DNA of 64,000 bases from contig NZ_CP084884.1 in the NCBI RefSeq assembly GCF_013456555.2, forward strand, positions 124,001-188,000, given 5' to 3'. Under the pieces are notes generated by a model. The model ran no database searches. It was not told where the DNA came from and was given only the letters and a program-made list of their open reading frames with translations. The position numbers were made by a program, and so were the translations under genes. The stretch's first letter is position 1. Every line of letters begins with the position of its first letter. This document shows, piece by piece, positions 32,862 through 40,736 of this stretch. This DNA comes from Natrinema zhouii. GTDB lineage: Archaea; Halobacteriota; Halobacteria; Halobacteriales; Natrialbaceae.

Positions 32862-33596
32862 CTATTTTGCGGGGAGGTACTGGTCGTATTGTGGTTCGAA
32901 CAGTTGGCCGCGCTGCTTCAGGTCTTGAATCGCTGATTCGACCTCATGCCGGTACAGGTTGTAATCTTTCATGATGGATTCGATCAATGTTTCTCGTCGA
33001 ACCGGATCGGCCTCATCCTCGTCACCGGTCCCGGCATGTTCATGGATGAAGTCGTAGACCGCTGTTTCTTCGTCGCTCAGATGGAGACGCGGGTTGTCTC
33101 CGTCGTACACTGTCTGGGTGTCCGGGTCCTCCCGGACTTCCTCGAGTTGTTCGGTGGGGAGGTCCCAGTTATGGACAAATGGGTAGTCCCCGATCGATCC
33201 CAGGTCGTTGTACAGCCAGCTTACCAAGTCGCTATAGCAGAACCGGCACAGCACGTAGAAATCGACCAGCCCGGGTTCCGAGGTGTCGCCGGAGAAGTAT
33301 GTGTCAGTGTCGATCTTCGCGAAGTCATAGTTTTCGTCGACATCACGGCCACACCGCTGACAGGTGTGATCCGGCTTCTTGTGCGAAGGCAGGTCGCCGA
33401 ACGGGATGAAGTACGCGGTGGCATTCCCAATCTGTGTCGCGGCGATGCGGTCATCCTTGAGCAGTGTGTCGACGTGGTTGTTGATGGTGCGGACGGAGAG
33501 ACCGAGTTCGTCGGCGAGCTTTTGTGCGGACAGTGCAGGTTCGTCAGTATTCCGGAGCGTGGTCACGATCCGCTCCTTGGTGTCCCGTTCGGACAT
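32862..33596 (-). CDS. HTH/zinc-site transcriptional regulator
   Basis: 244 residues from MSERDTKERIVTTLRNTDEP; the frame extends upstream but this start has the helix-turn-helix directly after it (ALSAQKLADELGLSVRTINN, HVDTLLKDDRIAATQIGNAT). A zinc knuckle HTCQRCGRDVDEN at about residue 85 pairs with VLCRFCYSD at about 137. The C-terminal part (EETAVYDFIHEHAGTGDEDE, RRETLIESIMKDYNLYRHEV) looks like a second winged helix. Two HTH units around a zinc module suggest a dimeric repressor; target unknown. Confidence 0.7.
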   Translation of the reverse strand: MSERDTKERIVTTLRNTDEPALSAQKLADELGLSVRTINNHVDTLLKDDRIAATQIGNATAYFIPFGDLPSHKKPDHTCQRCGRDVDENYDFAKIDTDTYFSGDTSEPGLVDFYVLCRFCYSDLVSWLYNDLGSIGDYPFVHNWDLPTEQLEEVREDPDTQTVYDGDNPRLHLSDEETAVYDFIHEHAGTGDEDEADPVRRETLIESIMKDYNLYRHEVESAIQDLKQRGQLFEPQYDQYLPAK

Positions 33597-34053
33597 ACTC
33601 GAGGCGACGGCTGCTAGCCTCATAACGTTTACGAGCTGTGAGGTGAGTTCAGAGTCTATGAATATATATCGGAGGTTCGGTGGGTGGATCACCGGGTGTG
33701 AACGTTCATAGTCTGCGAAGGTAGCTGGCAGGAGCAGCCGTGAGCGATGTTATGTCTCTGAAGTGGAACTAGTGTTCTCGGACAAAAATGAACCTAGTCG
33801 TCGCGCCATCGGTGGTCGCACCGGGTGCAGCGGAACAGCCATGTCTCCGGTTCGTCCGCCGAACGGATCTTCGCCGTGTCCGTGGTGGGCTGCTGTCACC
33901 GTAGTCATCCAAACGTTCAGGTAGTGGAGTGAGGAAGAGGGAGAAAAACGGTTTCACCGTCTTGACTGGTCAGAAGAGTTTCTCGTCAAGAACTCGCGGT
34001 ACTGTCGTACAGTTTCCTATCCTGCCCGTTTCAAAGCTGGGAGAGAATAGTGT
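33597..34053. other. Intergenic region between two minus-strand regulators
   Basis: Begins with the AT-rich promoter zone of the HTH/zinc regulator (GAATATATATCGG at about 33660). The remainder has no coding signal; short ORFs on the minus strand are Arg-rich and not haloarchaeal in style. Confidence 0.4.
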
Positions 34054-34341
34054 TTACTCGGAGAAGAGGCCGTCCACGTACTGTTCCTCCCAGTCACGCC
34101 GGGCTTCGGTCTCCCGTGTTCCTCGCTGCGTGGTTGAGTACACGTTCGTCCGCCGATCCGCCTCCCCCTTCTCGACCAATCCTTTGTCGACGAGGGTGTC
34201 GAGGTTCGGGTAGAGCCGGCCGTGATGGATCTCCTTCTCGTAGTACTCCTCGAGTTCATCCTTGATCGCTAGGCCGTGTGGTTCGTCCAGTCCCGAAGTA
34301 ACGTACAACAGGTCGCGCTGGAAGCCGGTGAGATCGTACAT
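34054..34341 (-). CDS. PadR-family transcriptional regulator (copy 2)
   Basis: 95 residues, MYDLTGFQRDLLYVTSGLDE, IHHGRLYPNLDTLVDKGLVE, RRTNVYSTTQRGTRETEARR. About 80 percent of positions match the PadR protein at 12997-13284. Upstream TTTTTAAGCC (minus strand) may be the TATA element of a leaderless transcript. Copies next to replication or TFB genes are frequent in haloarchaeal plasmids. Confidence 0.85.
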   Translation of the reverse strand: MYDLTGFQRDLLYVTSGLDEPHGLAIKDELEEYYEKEIHHGRLYPNLDTLVDKGLVEKGEADRRTNVYSTTQRGTRETEARRDWEEQYVDGLFSE

Positions 34342-34568
34342 ATCAGTCCCCATGGCTATCAACGGCTTAAAAATAGTGGTACCATGGGCTATGAACCCTT
34401 CAAGCCCTCCACTATATGGTTACCTACTTTTCCCTTATCTTCCCTCAACTCATGTATATCTATGTGAGATAACATGAGAGTTATTAGATAGAGGGAAGTT
34501 GGATAGCACAGAGGTCGCAACCATCAGACACTCTAGACGATATCGATCCTGAACAGCTCAAGGAATAC

Positions 34569-35168
34569 GTGAAGAGCCTCCCAGAAGACGAACGGGAGGA
34601 ACTCCTAAAAGAAGTCCAGACAGAGGACGTCTACCCCGTCCTCAACTGGGCACCGAACCCTGCCGCCGTGAAAGCCACGCTCAACTTCATCTCGGACAAT
34701 GGCACGGTCACCTACGAGGAACTGCGTCAGCACATCGTGAATCTGGACTACGCCGATACCGATGAGGGGAAGTACAACTTCGGGATCGTCTCGGTGAAGG
34801 AGGACGACCCCGTCTTCAACACGACCGGTGGCCAGGAGGCTGATACTGAGATTTCACTGACACCGATCGGAGAGGAGATCGCCAGCGTGTTCGACGACCA
34901 CAAGGAGATTCGTCCCGTTGAACGGGCACTATTGTGTGGCCTCCAGCCCTATGGTAGTGGCTTCGCGTATCTTTCGCTGCTGGATGAGCACCGTGAAGAC
35001 GGCATCCTCCGTCAGGATCTGGAAGATGCGATGATCGACCGGTTCGGTGGATCTGGGAAGTACTTTACTGGGTACTTCACGTCGTGGTATGCGAAACTCG
35101 GGTTGCTCGAGAAAGAGCAGGTAGGTCGGAAAAAGAAGTTCCATCCGGCCTTCCCCGAGGCCTGGTGA
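34569..35168 (+). CDS. Hypothetical protein of unknown family
   Basis: 199 residues from the GTG at 34569. The frame stays open upstream with plausible acidic sequence (SDTLDDIDPEQLKEY) back to about 34512 but has no usual start codon there, so the true start may have been lost. LNFISDNGTVTYEELRQHIV looks like a winged helix, and LTPIGEEIASVFDDHKE plus DGILRQDLEDAMIDRFGGSG a second. The stop codon lies within a perfect 22-bp palindrome. Confidence 0.55.
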   Translation: MKSLPEDEREELLKEVQTEDVYPVLNWAPNPAAVKATLNFISDNGTVTYEELRQHIVNLDYADTDEGKYNFGIVSVKEDDPVFNTTGGQEADTEISLTPIGEEIASVFDDHKEIRPVERALLCGLQPYGSGFAYLSLLDEHREDGILRQDLEDAMIDRFGGSGKYFTGYFTSWYAKLGLLEKEQVGRKKKFHPAFPEAW

Positions 35169-35183
35169 GAACGTTCTCACCAG
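35162..35183 (+). repeat. Perfect 22-bp palindrome over a stop codon
   Basis: CTGGTGAGAAC followed directly by its reverse complement GTTCTCACCAG; the TGA of the upstream gene is inside it (35166-35168). It could be a terminator-like cruciform or a dimer operator. Confidence 0.6.
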
Positions 35184-35345
35184 ATATCCCCTTAATCAAT
35201 ACTAATTCTTGCTTTCGTGTCTAATCCAGGTACTTGGTGATCTTTAGTTCGGCATCTTTAATGACCTGCTCCAGACTCCGGAACAGGGCGTGCTGCTTCT
35301 CCTTCCGCTTCTAGATCACGGGGTTGCACGTCGAGAGAATCCGTT

Positions 35346-35514
35346 TCCCGAATATGTACACGAGTCACGACTCATCGTGTGCATATCTCAAGTCAACCTG
35401 TTGTTTGAACCGCTGTTTGTCTCCGAATAGCCGACACGTTCCGCCGATTTTGGATCGAAATGGGCCGTTCAATGAGCCGAAAAAACAAGGATTTCGGGGG
35501 TCGTGTGTACGAGT
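35346..35514 (+). promoter_or_regulatory. Conserved upstream dyad element, copy 2
   Basis: Second copy of the element at 6773-6938: arms ATATGTACACG (35352-35362) and CGTGTGCATAT (35376-35386), again 13 bases apart, followed by the same downstream blocks (CGACACGTTCCGCCGATT, AAATGGGCCGTTCA, GGGTCGTGTGTACGAGT). It leads into the second copy of the small protein. Confidence 0.6.
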
Positions 35515-35764
35515 ATGCAGGATCGACGGCGACTATGCATATCGACGAGACGCGATCGAACGTCCAACTTACTTCTACGACTGCAATAAGACAAAAGCGG
35601 CGGTGAGTGTCTGTGACGACGTTTTAAAGGTTTTTCAGGCGTCTCGCCAATTCCTTGAGTGCGACGACCTCACACTCAAGCAGCACCAGGAAATCGCCGA
35701 GATGTTGTCGACGCGACCGGTAACCTTCGAGGTCAGTACCGCGATTATCGCCGAGACGGAGTGA
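35515..35764 (+). pseudogene. Small conserved haloarchaeal protein, copy 2, with damaged start
   Basis: The coding part reads RIDGDYAYRRDAIERPTYFY, DCNKTKAAVSVCDDVLKVFQ, ASRQFLECDDLTLKQHQEIA and EMLSTRPVTFEV. The matching ATG at 35515 is out of frame by one inserted base (ATGCAGGATC against ATGCGAATC in copy 1). The frame is open upstream to 35324, so translation could still start elsewhere. Two cysteines seen in copy 1 are Arg here (RRDAIER), pointing to decay. Function unknown. Confidence 0.5.
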
Positions 35765-35854
35765 GAGTTTCAGCAGGACCGTTGTAGGGTTGAAGCTTCC
35801 TAAACATGTAGCACTGATACCACGGACCCTTCTACTGGACTCTGGAATCAACTA

Positions 35855-35888
35855 GTGGTGTTTATCGCCCCAGTAGCGGTGAAGGGGC
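35855..35888 (+). promoter_or_regulatory. Diverged hairpin leader, copy L
   Basis: GTGGTGTTTATC then GCCCC-AGTAGCGGTGAA-GGGGC, 28 bases before the TFB ATG at 35917. Shares the GTGGTGTT block and a C-run/G-run stem but with a longer loop; membership of the set is uncertain. Confidence 0.4.
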
Positions 35889-35916
35889 TGATCAGTTGTC
35901 CTCTTCGGAGTTATCG

Positions 35917-36840
35917 ATGGCAACGAGAGACATCTACACGACGACGTTTGACGAAGGTGTTCAGACGACTACAACTACCTGTCCAGACTGTGGCGGCAAC
36001 GTTCGAACGACTGACCGCGAGACGGTCTGTGAGGACTGTGGACTGATCCTCGAGGTCACCCAACTAGACCGAGGACCGGACTGGGGTCGACATGATGAGC
36101 AAGGATCCAAGAGACGGACCGGCGCCCCGCTGACACCGACACGCCACGATCGAGGCCTCTCCACCGAGATCGGATACACGCAAGACGGACATGGAAACAC
36201 CCTCTCGAGCACGAAGCGTCGCCAATTGAACCGGCTGCGTCGTGAACAGTCCCGTGCCCAGTGGCAGTCGAAAGCTGAACGGAACCTCGCCTATGGACTC
36301 GGTGAAATTCGGCGAATCGTCGCGAGTCTCGGCCTCGCACAGAGTATCCGGGATCAGGCATGTTCGCTGTTCCGAACTGCACAGTCTGAACAGCTCTGTC
36401 GCGGACGATCGCTTGAGGCGGTGGCTGCAGCCAGCGTCTACGCAACAACTCGGTGTAATGGACTCGGACGCTTACGGGCAGAAGTCGCAGTCTGTGCGCG
36501 CTGTGATAAGCAGAGACTCACCAACGCTTACACCGCGATGAACGTCGAACTCGAATTACCAACACAGCCGATTTCAGCAACAGATCGGATTCCACAGCTT
36601 GCGACAAAACTCGAGGTCCCAGATCAGGTTCGTCGACGAGCACTCGAGCTCGCACAGACGGCACGCGAACGCGGACTGACGATCGGCTGCCGGCCGAGTG
36701 GCGTCGCAGCGGGCTGTCTCTATCTCGCTGCCCAGCGAGTCGGATTCTGTCTCTCCCAGCAGCGGATCGCCGATATCGCAGGAACATCACCGAACACGCT
36801 CCGTAGTCGGCGAGACGAGTTACTCGAGATCGATACCTGA
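35917..36840 (+). CDS. Transcription initiation factor TFB
   Basis: 307 residues from MATRDIYTTTFDEGVQTTTT. N-terminal zinc ribbon CPDCGGNVRTTDRETVCEDC at about residues 21-40; B-reader/linker with RTGAPLTPTRHDRGLSTEIG; then two cyclin repeats (LAQSIRDQACSLFRTAQSEQ, LEAVAAASVYATTRCNGLGR; DQVRRRALELAQTARERGLT, GVAAGCLYLAAQRVGFCLSQ). It recruits RNA polymerase to TATA-bound TBP. Haloarchaea carry many TFBs, often on plasmids; this divergent one may serve local promoters. A truncated TFB fragment lies at 38.0 kb. Confidence 0.9.
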   Translation: MATRDIYTTTFDEGVQTTTTTCPDCGGNVRTTDRETVCEDCGLILEVTQLDRGPDWGRHDEQGSKRRTGAPLTPTRHDRGLSTEIGYTQDGHGNTLSSTKRRQLNRLRREQSRAQWQSKAERNLAYGLGEIRRIVASLGLAQSIRDQACSLFRTAQSEQLCRGRSLEAVAAASVYATTRCNGLGRLRAEVAVCARCDKQRLTNAYTAMNVELELPTQPISATDRIPQLATKLEVPDQVRRRALELAQTARERGLTIGCRPSGVAAGCLYLAAQRVGFCLSQQRIADIAGTSPNTLRSRRDELLEIDT

Positions 36841-36900
36841 GCCTGATCGTCGCAAACCAGATGAGACGGGTGTAGTGGAGCCGTTCGAGCGCTCCCTCGA

Positions 36901-36931
36901 GTGTGTTTTTCTTCCCCAAAGGGGTGAGGGG
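36901..36931 (+). promoter_or_regulatory. Repeated hairpin leader, copy J
   Basis: GTGTGTTTTTCTT, stem CCCC-AAA-GGGG, then TGAGGGG, 36 bases before the ArdC-type gene's ATG at 36967. Confidence 0.6.
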
Positions 36932-36966
36932 CGTTCCAGAAAGGAGAGCGTCCGTCATCGAGAACA

Positions 36967-37905
36967 ATGACTACGAGCGACTGTTCGCAGGTGTCCTTCG
37001 ATGATTCGGACACCAGACGTGACGAGATGCACAGTACGATGGAAACCTGGGTCGACGACCTCGTTGAGGAAGTTGACGATGCAGTCTCGAGTGAGCAGTT
37101 CCAAGAGTGGCTCGACGTTCAGAGTCACTTCCATGATTACTCCTATCGGAATATGTTGCTAATCACACGCCAGTGTCCGCACGCAACTCGCGTTGCCGGC
37201 TATCGGACCTGGCAAAACAAATTCGACCGGCATGTGAAAGAAGGTGAGAGTGCAATCTGGATCTGGGCGCCGATCATCGCAAAGCAGTGCCCCGAGTGCG
37301 AAAACTCGCCGTCGTACCACGATCGAAGCGACTGCGAATACGACGAGACATCACCCGAAGACTGGTCGAAAGGACTTGTTGGCTTTCGACCAGCGCCGGT
37401 GTTCGATATTTCTCAGACAGAGGGAGAGCCACTTCCCGAACTTGAGACGGAGGCGACCGGGGAGGCCGACGAACTAGTGCCAGTGCTTCTCAAGGGAGCT
37501 TCGATGCTTGAAGTGGAAGTGGAGGTCGTTTCTCCAGCAGAATGGACTCACGGAGATGCCAGAGGCGTGTGTCAGTACCGCTCTCCTGCGGAGCGACCAC
37601 TAATCGAGGTTCGCGATCGAGAGAACAGTGCCGACCTTGCCGTAACGACCGTCCACGAGTACGCCCACGCACTCTTGCACGGTGATGTCGACGACGAGAC
37701 CGAGCGCTCGAAACGCGAACTCGAGGTGGAAGCTGTCGGCTACATCGTCGGTCGGTATTTTGGGCTGGACACGAGTGGGTCGGCGTTCTACCTCGCTGCA
37801 TGGGAGGGCGAAGAGTCGGAGGCCATCCTCGATCGACTCGAGCGGATCAGTTCGACCGCTGCGGAGATTATTGATGTCGTCGACGAGGTGATTACAGATG
37901 AGTGA
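36967..37905 (+). CDS. ArdC-like antirestriction protein with metallopeptidase domain
   Basis: 312 residues. The N-terminal ssDNA-binding part has WLDVQSHFHDYSYRNMLLIT and ATRVAGYRTWQNKFDRHVKE, as in the ArdC N-terminal family. The C-terminal domain carries HEYAH at about 230-234 with a downstream acidic helix ELEVEAVGYIVG: a zinc protease of the IrrE/ImmA type. ArdC proteins on conjugative plasmids protect incoming DNA from restriction. A zinc knuckle (CPECENSPSYHDRSDC) is inserted between the domains. It is followed by an overlapping 25-residue ORF. Confidence 0.85.
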   Translation: MTTSDCSQVSFDDSDTRRDEMHSTMETWVDDLVEEVDDAVSSEQFQEWLDVQSHFHDYSYRNMLLITRQCPHATRVAGYRTWQNKFDRHVKEGESAIWIWAPIIAKQCPECENSPSYHDRSDCEYDETSPEDWSKGLVGFRPAPVFDISQTEGEPLPELETEATGEADELVPVLLKGASMLEVEVEVVSPAEWTHGDARGVCQYRSPAERPLIEVRDRENSADLAVTTVHEYAHALLHGDVDDETERSKRELEVEAVGYIVGRYFGLDTSGSAFYLAAWEGEESEAILDRLERISSTAAEIIDVVDEVITDE

Positions 37906-37975
37906 TCAACACCCCCTCTTCGAAATCGTCGACACGCTCAAAAGGGAGGACTCGGTCGTAACGAGTACCAACTGA
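37898..37975 (+). CDS. 25-residue ORF overlapping the ArdC gene
   Basis: MSDQHPLFEIVDTLKREDSV then VTSTN; the ATGAGTGA overlap with the ArdC stop suggests coupling. It could be the intact beginning of a longer gene cut off by the TFB fragment that follows. Confidence 0.35.
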   Translation: MSDQHPLFEIVDTLKREDSVVTSTN

Positions 37976-37980
37976 AACAG

Positions 37981-38334
37981 GTGATCGACGTCGAAGCACT
38001 CGAGTTGTCCGAGACGATTCGTGACCAAGCATGCCAGCTCTTTCGCAGTGCTCAGAACGAAGATCTACTTCGTGGCCGATCCATCGAAGCCATCGCCGCG
38101 GCCAGCGTATACTGGGTATGCCGATGTAACTGGCTCTCACGGTTACTGGGCGAGGTCAGCGAAATGGCCCGCGTGTCAGAGTCACGGGTCACGAACGCGT
38201 ACAAGACGCTGAACGAGGAGCGGGGCCTCCCTGCCGAGCCCGTCTCACCCTCGTCGCTGTGGCTCACAACTTCTGAAAGTCGACACATTCAGGGTGAAAT
38301 CCATGTGGCAACTGCGAACGGCTTCACGAGATAG
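37981..38334 (+). pseudogene. Truncated TFB fragment
   Basis: Residues LSETIRDQACQLFRSAQNED, RGRSIEAIAAASVYWVCRCN and SRVTNAYKTLNEERGLPAEP correspond to the first cyclin repeat of a TFB; after SPSS the sequence turns into unrelated SLWLTTSESRHIQGE. Zinc ribbon and second repeat are missing. It lies directly beside the IS6 copy, whose insertion may have brought about the loss of its 3' part. Confidence 0.75.
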
Positions 38335-38355
38335 CAGCTACTGACTGATAGCTAC

Positions 38356-38363
38356 CGATGAGC
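38356..38363 (+). repeat. Left target duplication CGATGAGC of the IS6 copy
   Basis: CGATGAGC precedes GGCACTGTCTAG and recurs at 39105-39112. Confidence 0.8.
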
Positions 38364-39104
38364 GGCACTGTCTAGTTTAGCACCTCCGCTGGTGTCTGTC
38401 CGTTGAGTGATTGGTGCGGTCGCTGTATGTTGTAGTAGTGTACAAACTGCTCAAGCCATTCTCTGACGCTCGCCCGACTGTCCACCCATGAATTATGGAA
38501 GCGGCCAACTCGCATCTTGAAGGTATAAAACCACTTTTCGATCAGGTTTCGATCAACATAGTCGAGTTGACCGCTCAACCCTAATCGAGAAAGGGCAGTC
38601 AGATAGCCGTAACCATCAACGAGAAACACCGTCTCAGAGAGATCGTGTTTCTCGGTCAATTTATGCAGGAACGCAGCGGCTGGATCGGTTCCTCGTCGTC
38701 CGAATACTGCGACATCGAGAATCAGCCGTGAGTCTATATCTATTGCATCATATACCCAAGACCATTTTCCGTTGATCTTGACAGCGGTTTCATCAATAGC
38801 GACCCGCGACGGCTTCGCCGTCGTGGGTCTGAGACGCTGTCAGCCAGCCGATGTACCCAATACTAGATTGTTTGATGAGTGCGTTCTACGCCGATCAAGC
38901 GAAGAATTGCTTGTGTCTCTCGAAGTGAACAACCGGTCGCGTGAAGCCGGACGGCGAACACTCTGATGGGCGTCGCCGTCCGCTCACGCTCCCAAGCTTC
39001 ATCAAATTCCGCCGCGTAACACTCGCTGAGCAGGTCTGCGAGCATCATCCTAAACTCACTCCACGACCTGCTCGCTTCTCAAACCGCGCTAACTAGACGG
39101 CGCC
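38364..39104 (-). mobile_element. IS6-family insertion sequence, 741 bp, inactivated
   Basis: Ends are GGCACTGTCTAGTTTAGC on the left and, read inward from the right, GGCGCCGTCTAGTTAGCG, imperfect inverted repeats of IS6 type. Exact 8-bp direct repeats CGATGAGC flank it. Size fits haloarchaeal IS6 elements. The transposase inside is broken, but the duplication is intact, so the element inserted once and then decayed in place. Confidence 0.85.
38372..39048 (-). pseudogene. IS6-family DDE transposase, nonsense and frameshift
   Basis: N-terminal part MMLADLLSECYAAEFDEAWE, LRETQAILRLIGVERTHQTI is interrupted by a TAG; the frame then continues WVHRLADSVSDP before a one-base shift to TTAKPSRVAIDETAVKINGK and WSWVYDAIDIDSRLILDVAV, then HDLSETVFLVDGYGYLTALS, VDRNLIEKWFYTFKMRVGRF and YYNIQRPHQSLNGQTPAEVL. 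The catalytic region is DET (first Asp), VFLVDG (second Asp) and IEKWF (Glu). Both defects lie before the catalytic core, so no full protein can be made. Confidence 0.85.
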
Positions 39105-39112
39105 CGATGAGC
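39105..39112 (+). repeat. Right target duplication CGATGAGC
   Basis: Matches 38356-38363. Confidence 0.8.
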
Positions 39113-39245
39113 CTAGATCTCCTCACTACTGGATAAGTGAAGCGGTAAGTACAGATCATACTGATAACACACGTGACAGGCCGTGGATCGAGACGGGACC
39201 GGAGTCTCGGAGGACTCAAGGAACTCGTTCTCGTAGGAGCGGCTA

Positions 39246-39902
39246 ATGGGGCAGGACCTCTTCGGAATATTGTTCGGCGATCCGTTCGCGGTGATGAACA
39301 CGATCGGCTTACTCGCGTTCGCTCTCGTCGGATCATCGAAGGCGATCCGTGAGGAGTTCGACCTGCTCGGAATTACTGTCGTCGGGCTGGCGATGGCATT
39401 CGCTGGCGGAGCGACGCGCGATCTTCTCGTAGCGCGAGTTCCGTTAGCGCTTCAGTCCCCGATCGAAATCGCTCTGGGGCTGCTCGGAGTCGGCTTAGCG
39501 ATCGCACTGAGTGTCGTCCTTACGTCTCCCGATACACATCCGATCACGCTCGTCGCGGACGCTATCGGACTCGCCGCGTTTACGACGACCGGTGCCATCG
39601 TCGCCACCGAAGCGGGCGTTTCCGTATTTGGTGTCATCGCTATTGCAACGATCAATGCAGTCGGTGGTGGTGCGTTCGCAGATATCCTTCTGGATCGGTC
39701 CCCGTTTATCCTCTTCGACGATTTCTACGCGAGTTGTGCGGTGCTGGGCGGAAGTACATACTTTCTAGCAGGGGTCGTCGGCGTCTCTGGGAGTACCGCT
39801 GCCGGAATATGCGCGGTCGTTACCGTGCTAACGCGGTTAGCTGCGGTCACTCGTGACTGGAACCTTCCGACAGTACAGGGATTAGGACTCGTTGAACAGT
39901 AA
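39246..39902 (+). CDS. TRIC-type (UPF0126) cation channel protein
   Basis: 218 hydrophobic residues with about seven membrane spans in two similar halves: MNTIGLLAFALVGSSKAIRE and VADAIGLAAFTTTGAIVATE begin the repeats, with GGATRDLL and GGGAFADIL as the glycine-rich hinge/pore signatures of the family. Such proteins form trimeric monovalent-cation channels. It stands alone between the IS6 copy and a small hypothetical gene. GTAGGAGCGGCTA precedes the ATG. Confidence 0.85.
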   Translation: MGQDLFGILFGDPFAVMNTIGLLAFALVGSSKAIREEFDLLGITVVGLAMAFAGGATRDLLVARVPLALQSPIEIALGLLGVGLAIALSVVLTSPDTHPITLVADAIGLAAFTTTGAIVATEAGVSVFGVIAIATINAVGGGAFADILLDRSPFILFDDFYASCAVLGGSTYFLAGVVGVSGSTAAGICAVVTVLTRLAAVTRDWNLPTVQGLGLVEQ

Positions 39903-40055
39903 ATCGGTATCCGATGAGAGACGAACTCGTCACGCGGGGAACGACTCCGGGCCACAGCGCTGACCAACGCGCCCTATTTTCATCCGGATCGAAGAAGACT
40001 CTCGCGTTCAGTTTGCATCTGTAGTGAACAGGTAAGTCTCGAACCGGACCACGTG

Positions 40056-40319
40056 TTAGTCTTCCGGCATCGTTACACGGAGTTCGTTGCCAACCTCATA
40101 GAAGTAGCCTCGCTCAAGCAACCGAGTAAGTGCATGGCTCGCGTCCTCGGATTCGAGGGCTAGTTCATCGCTATTGTGGAGAACCTCAAACGCCTGCTCT
40201 CGAGGGATCGACTGGACGTCTTCACTCTCAGCCGAGTTGTGACTGTGAGTAGAAAGGACATCGTACACGTCCACTATCCACTCTGGAAGCGATGGCCGTG
40301 GATCAGAGAGATCGTTCAT
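40056..40319 (-). CDS. Hypothetical winged-helix-like haloarchaeal protein
   Basis: 87 residues from MNDLSDPRPSLPEWIVDVYD; LNSDELALESEDASHALTRL-like helices are followed by LERGYFYEVGNELRVTMPED, a wing. The 51 residues upstream in the same frame (SQFQFVRSSIPRPFNILRKR) are basic and unlikely to be coding. Common in haloarchaea as small proteins of unknown role. Confidence 0.6.
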   Translation of the reverse strand: MNDLSDPRPSLPEWIVDVYDVLSTHSHNSAESEDVQSIPREQAFEVLHNSDELALESEDASHALTRLLERGYFYEVGNELRVTMPED

Positions 40320-40736
40320 CTCGACTTCGTACTTCCACTCTTTGCTATCGTCCTGCTTAAGAATATCCCTCAGCGAGGGACAGGACCGTTTCCGTAAGAT
40401 ATTGAACGGCCTCGGGATGCTACTTCGAACAAACTGGAACTGAGATTCCCATACAGAAAATCTCTCCACCACCGAGTACCTGAAAGCTGTTTTTTCGCGC
40501 CTGACGGGTGAGGCGCGCCCATGCGTGTCTCGAGAGTCGAATTCCTCGCGGATCGCCTTAGATAATCTAATGAAGGCAACGTTATCAACCGAATCGTGTT
40601 CATCACCGCAAATATGTCACTGAACGATACTGCGAGGAAATTCTGATCTATTGCTCGTTCCCCATAGAATGGGTTTCTTACGGACTCTGAGACCGCTTTT
40701 TCGCTCCGAAACTATTAAGCTCTTTACAAATTGAAT

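Noticed and set aside
35225..35312. Minus-strand 30-codon frame (RKRKEKQHALFRSLEQVIKD)
   Set aside because: Looks helical and may be a gene relic, but it has no start codon and no recognisable family.
36518..36967. Minus-strand ORF opposite the TFB C-terminus
   Set aside because: Shadow of the TFB frame with atypical composition.
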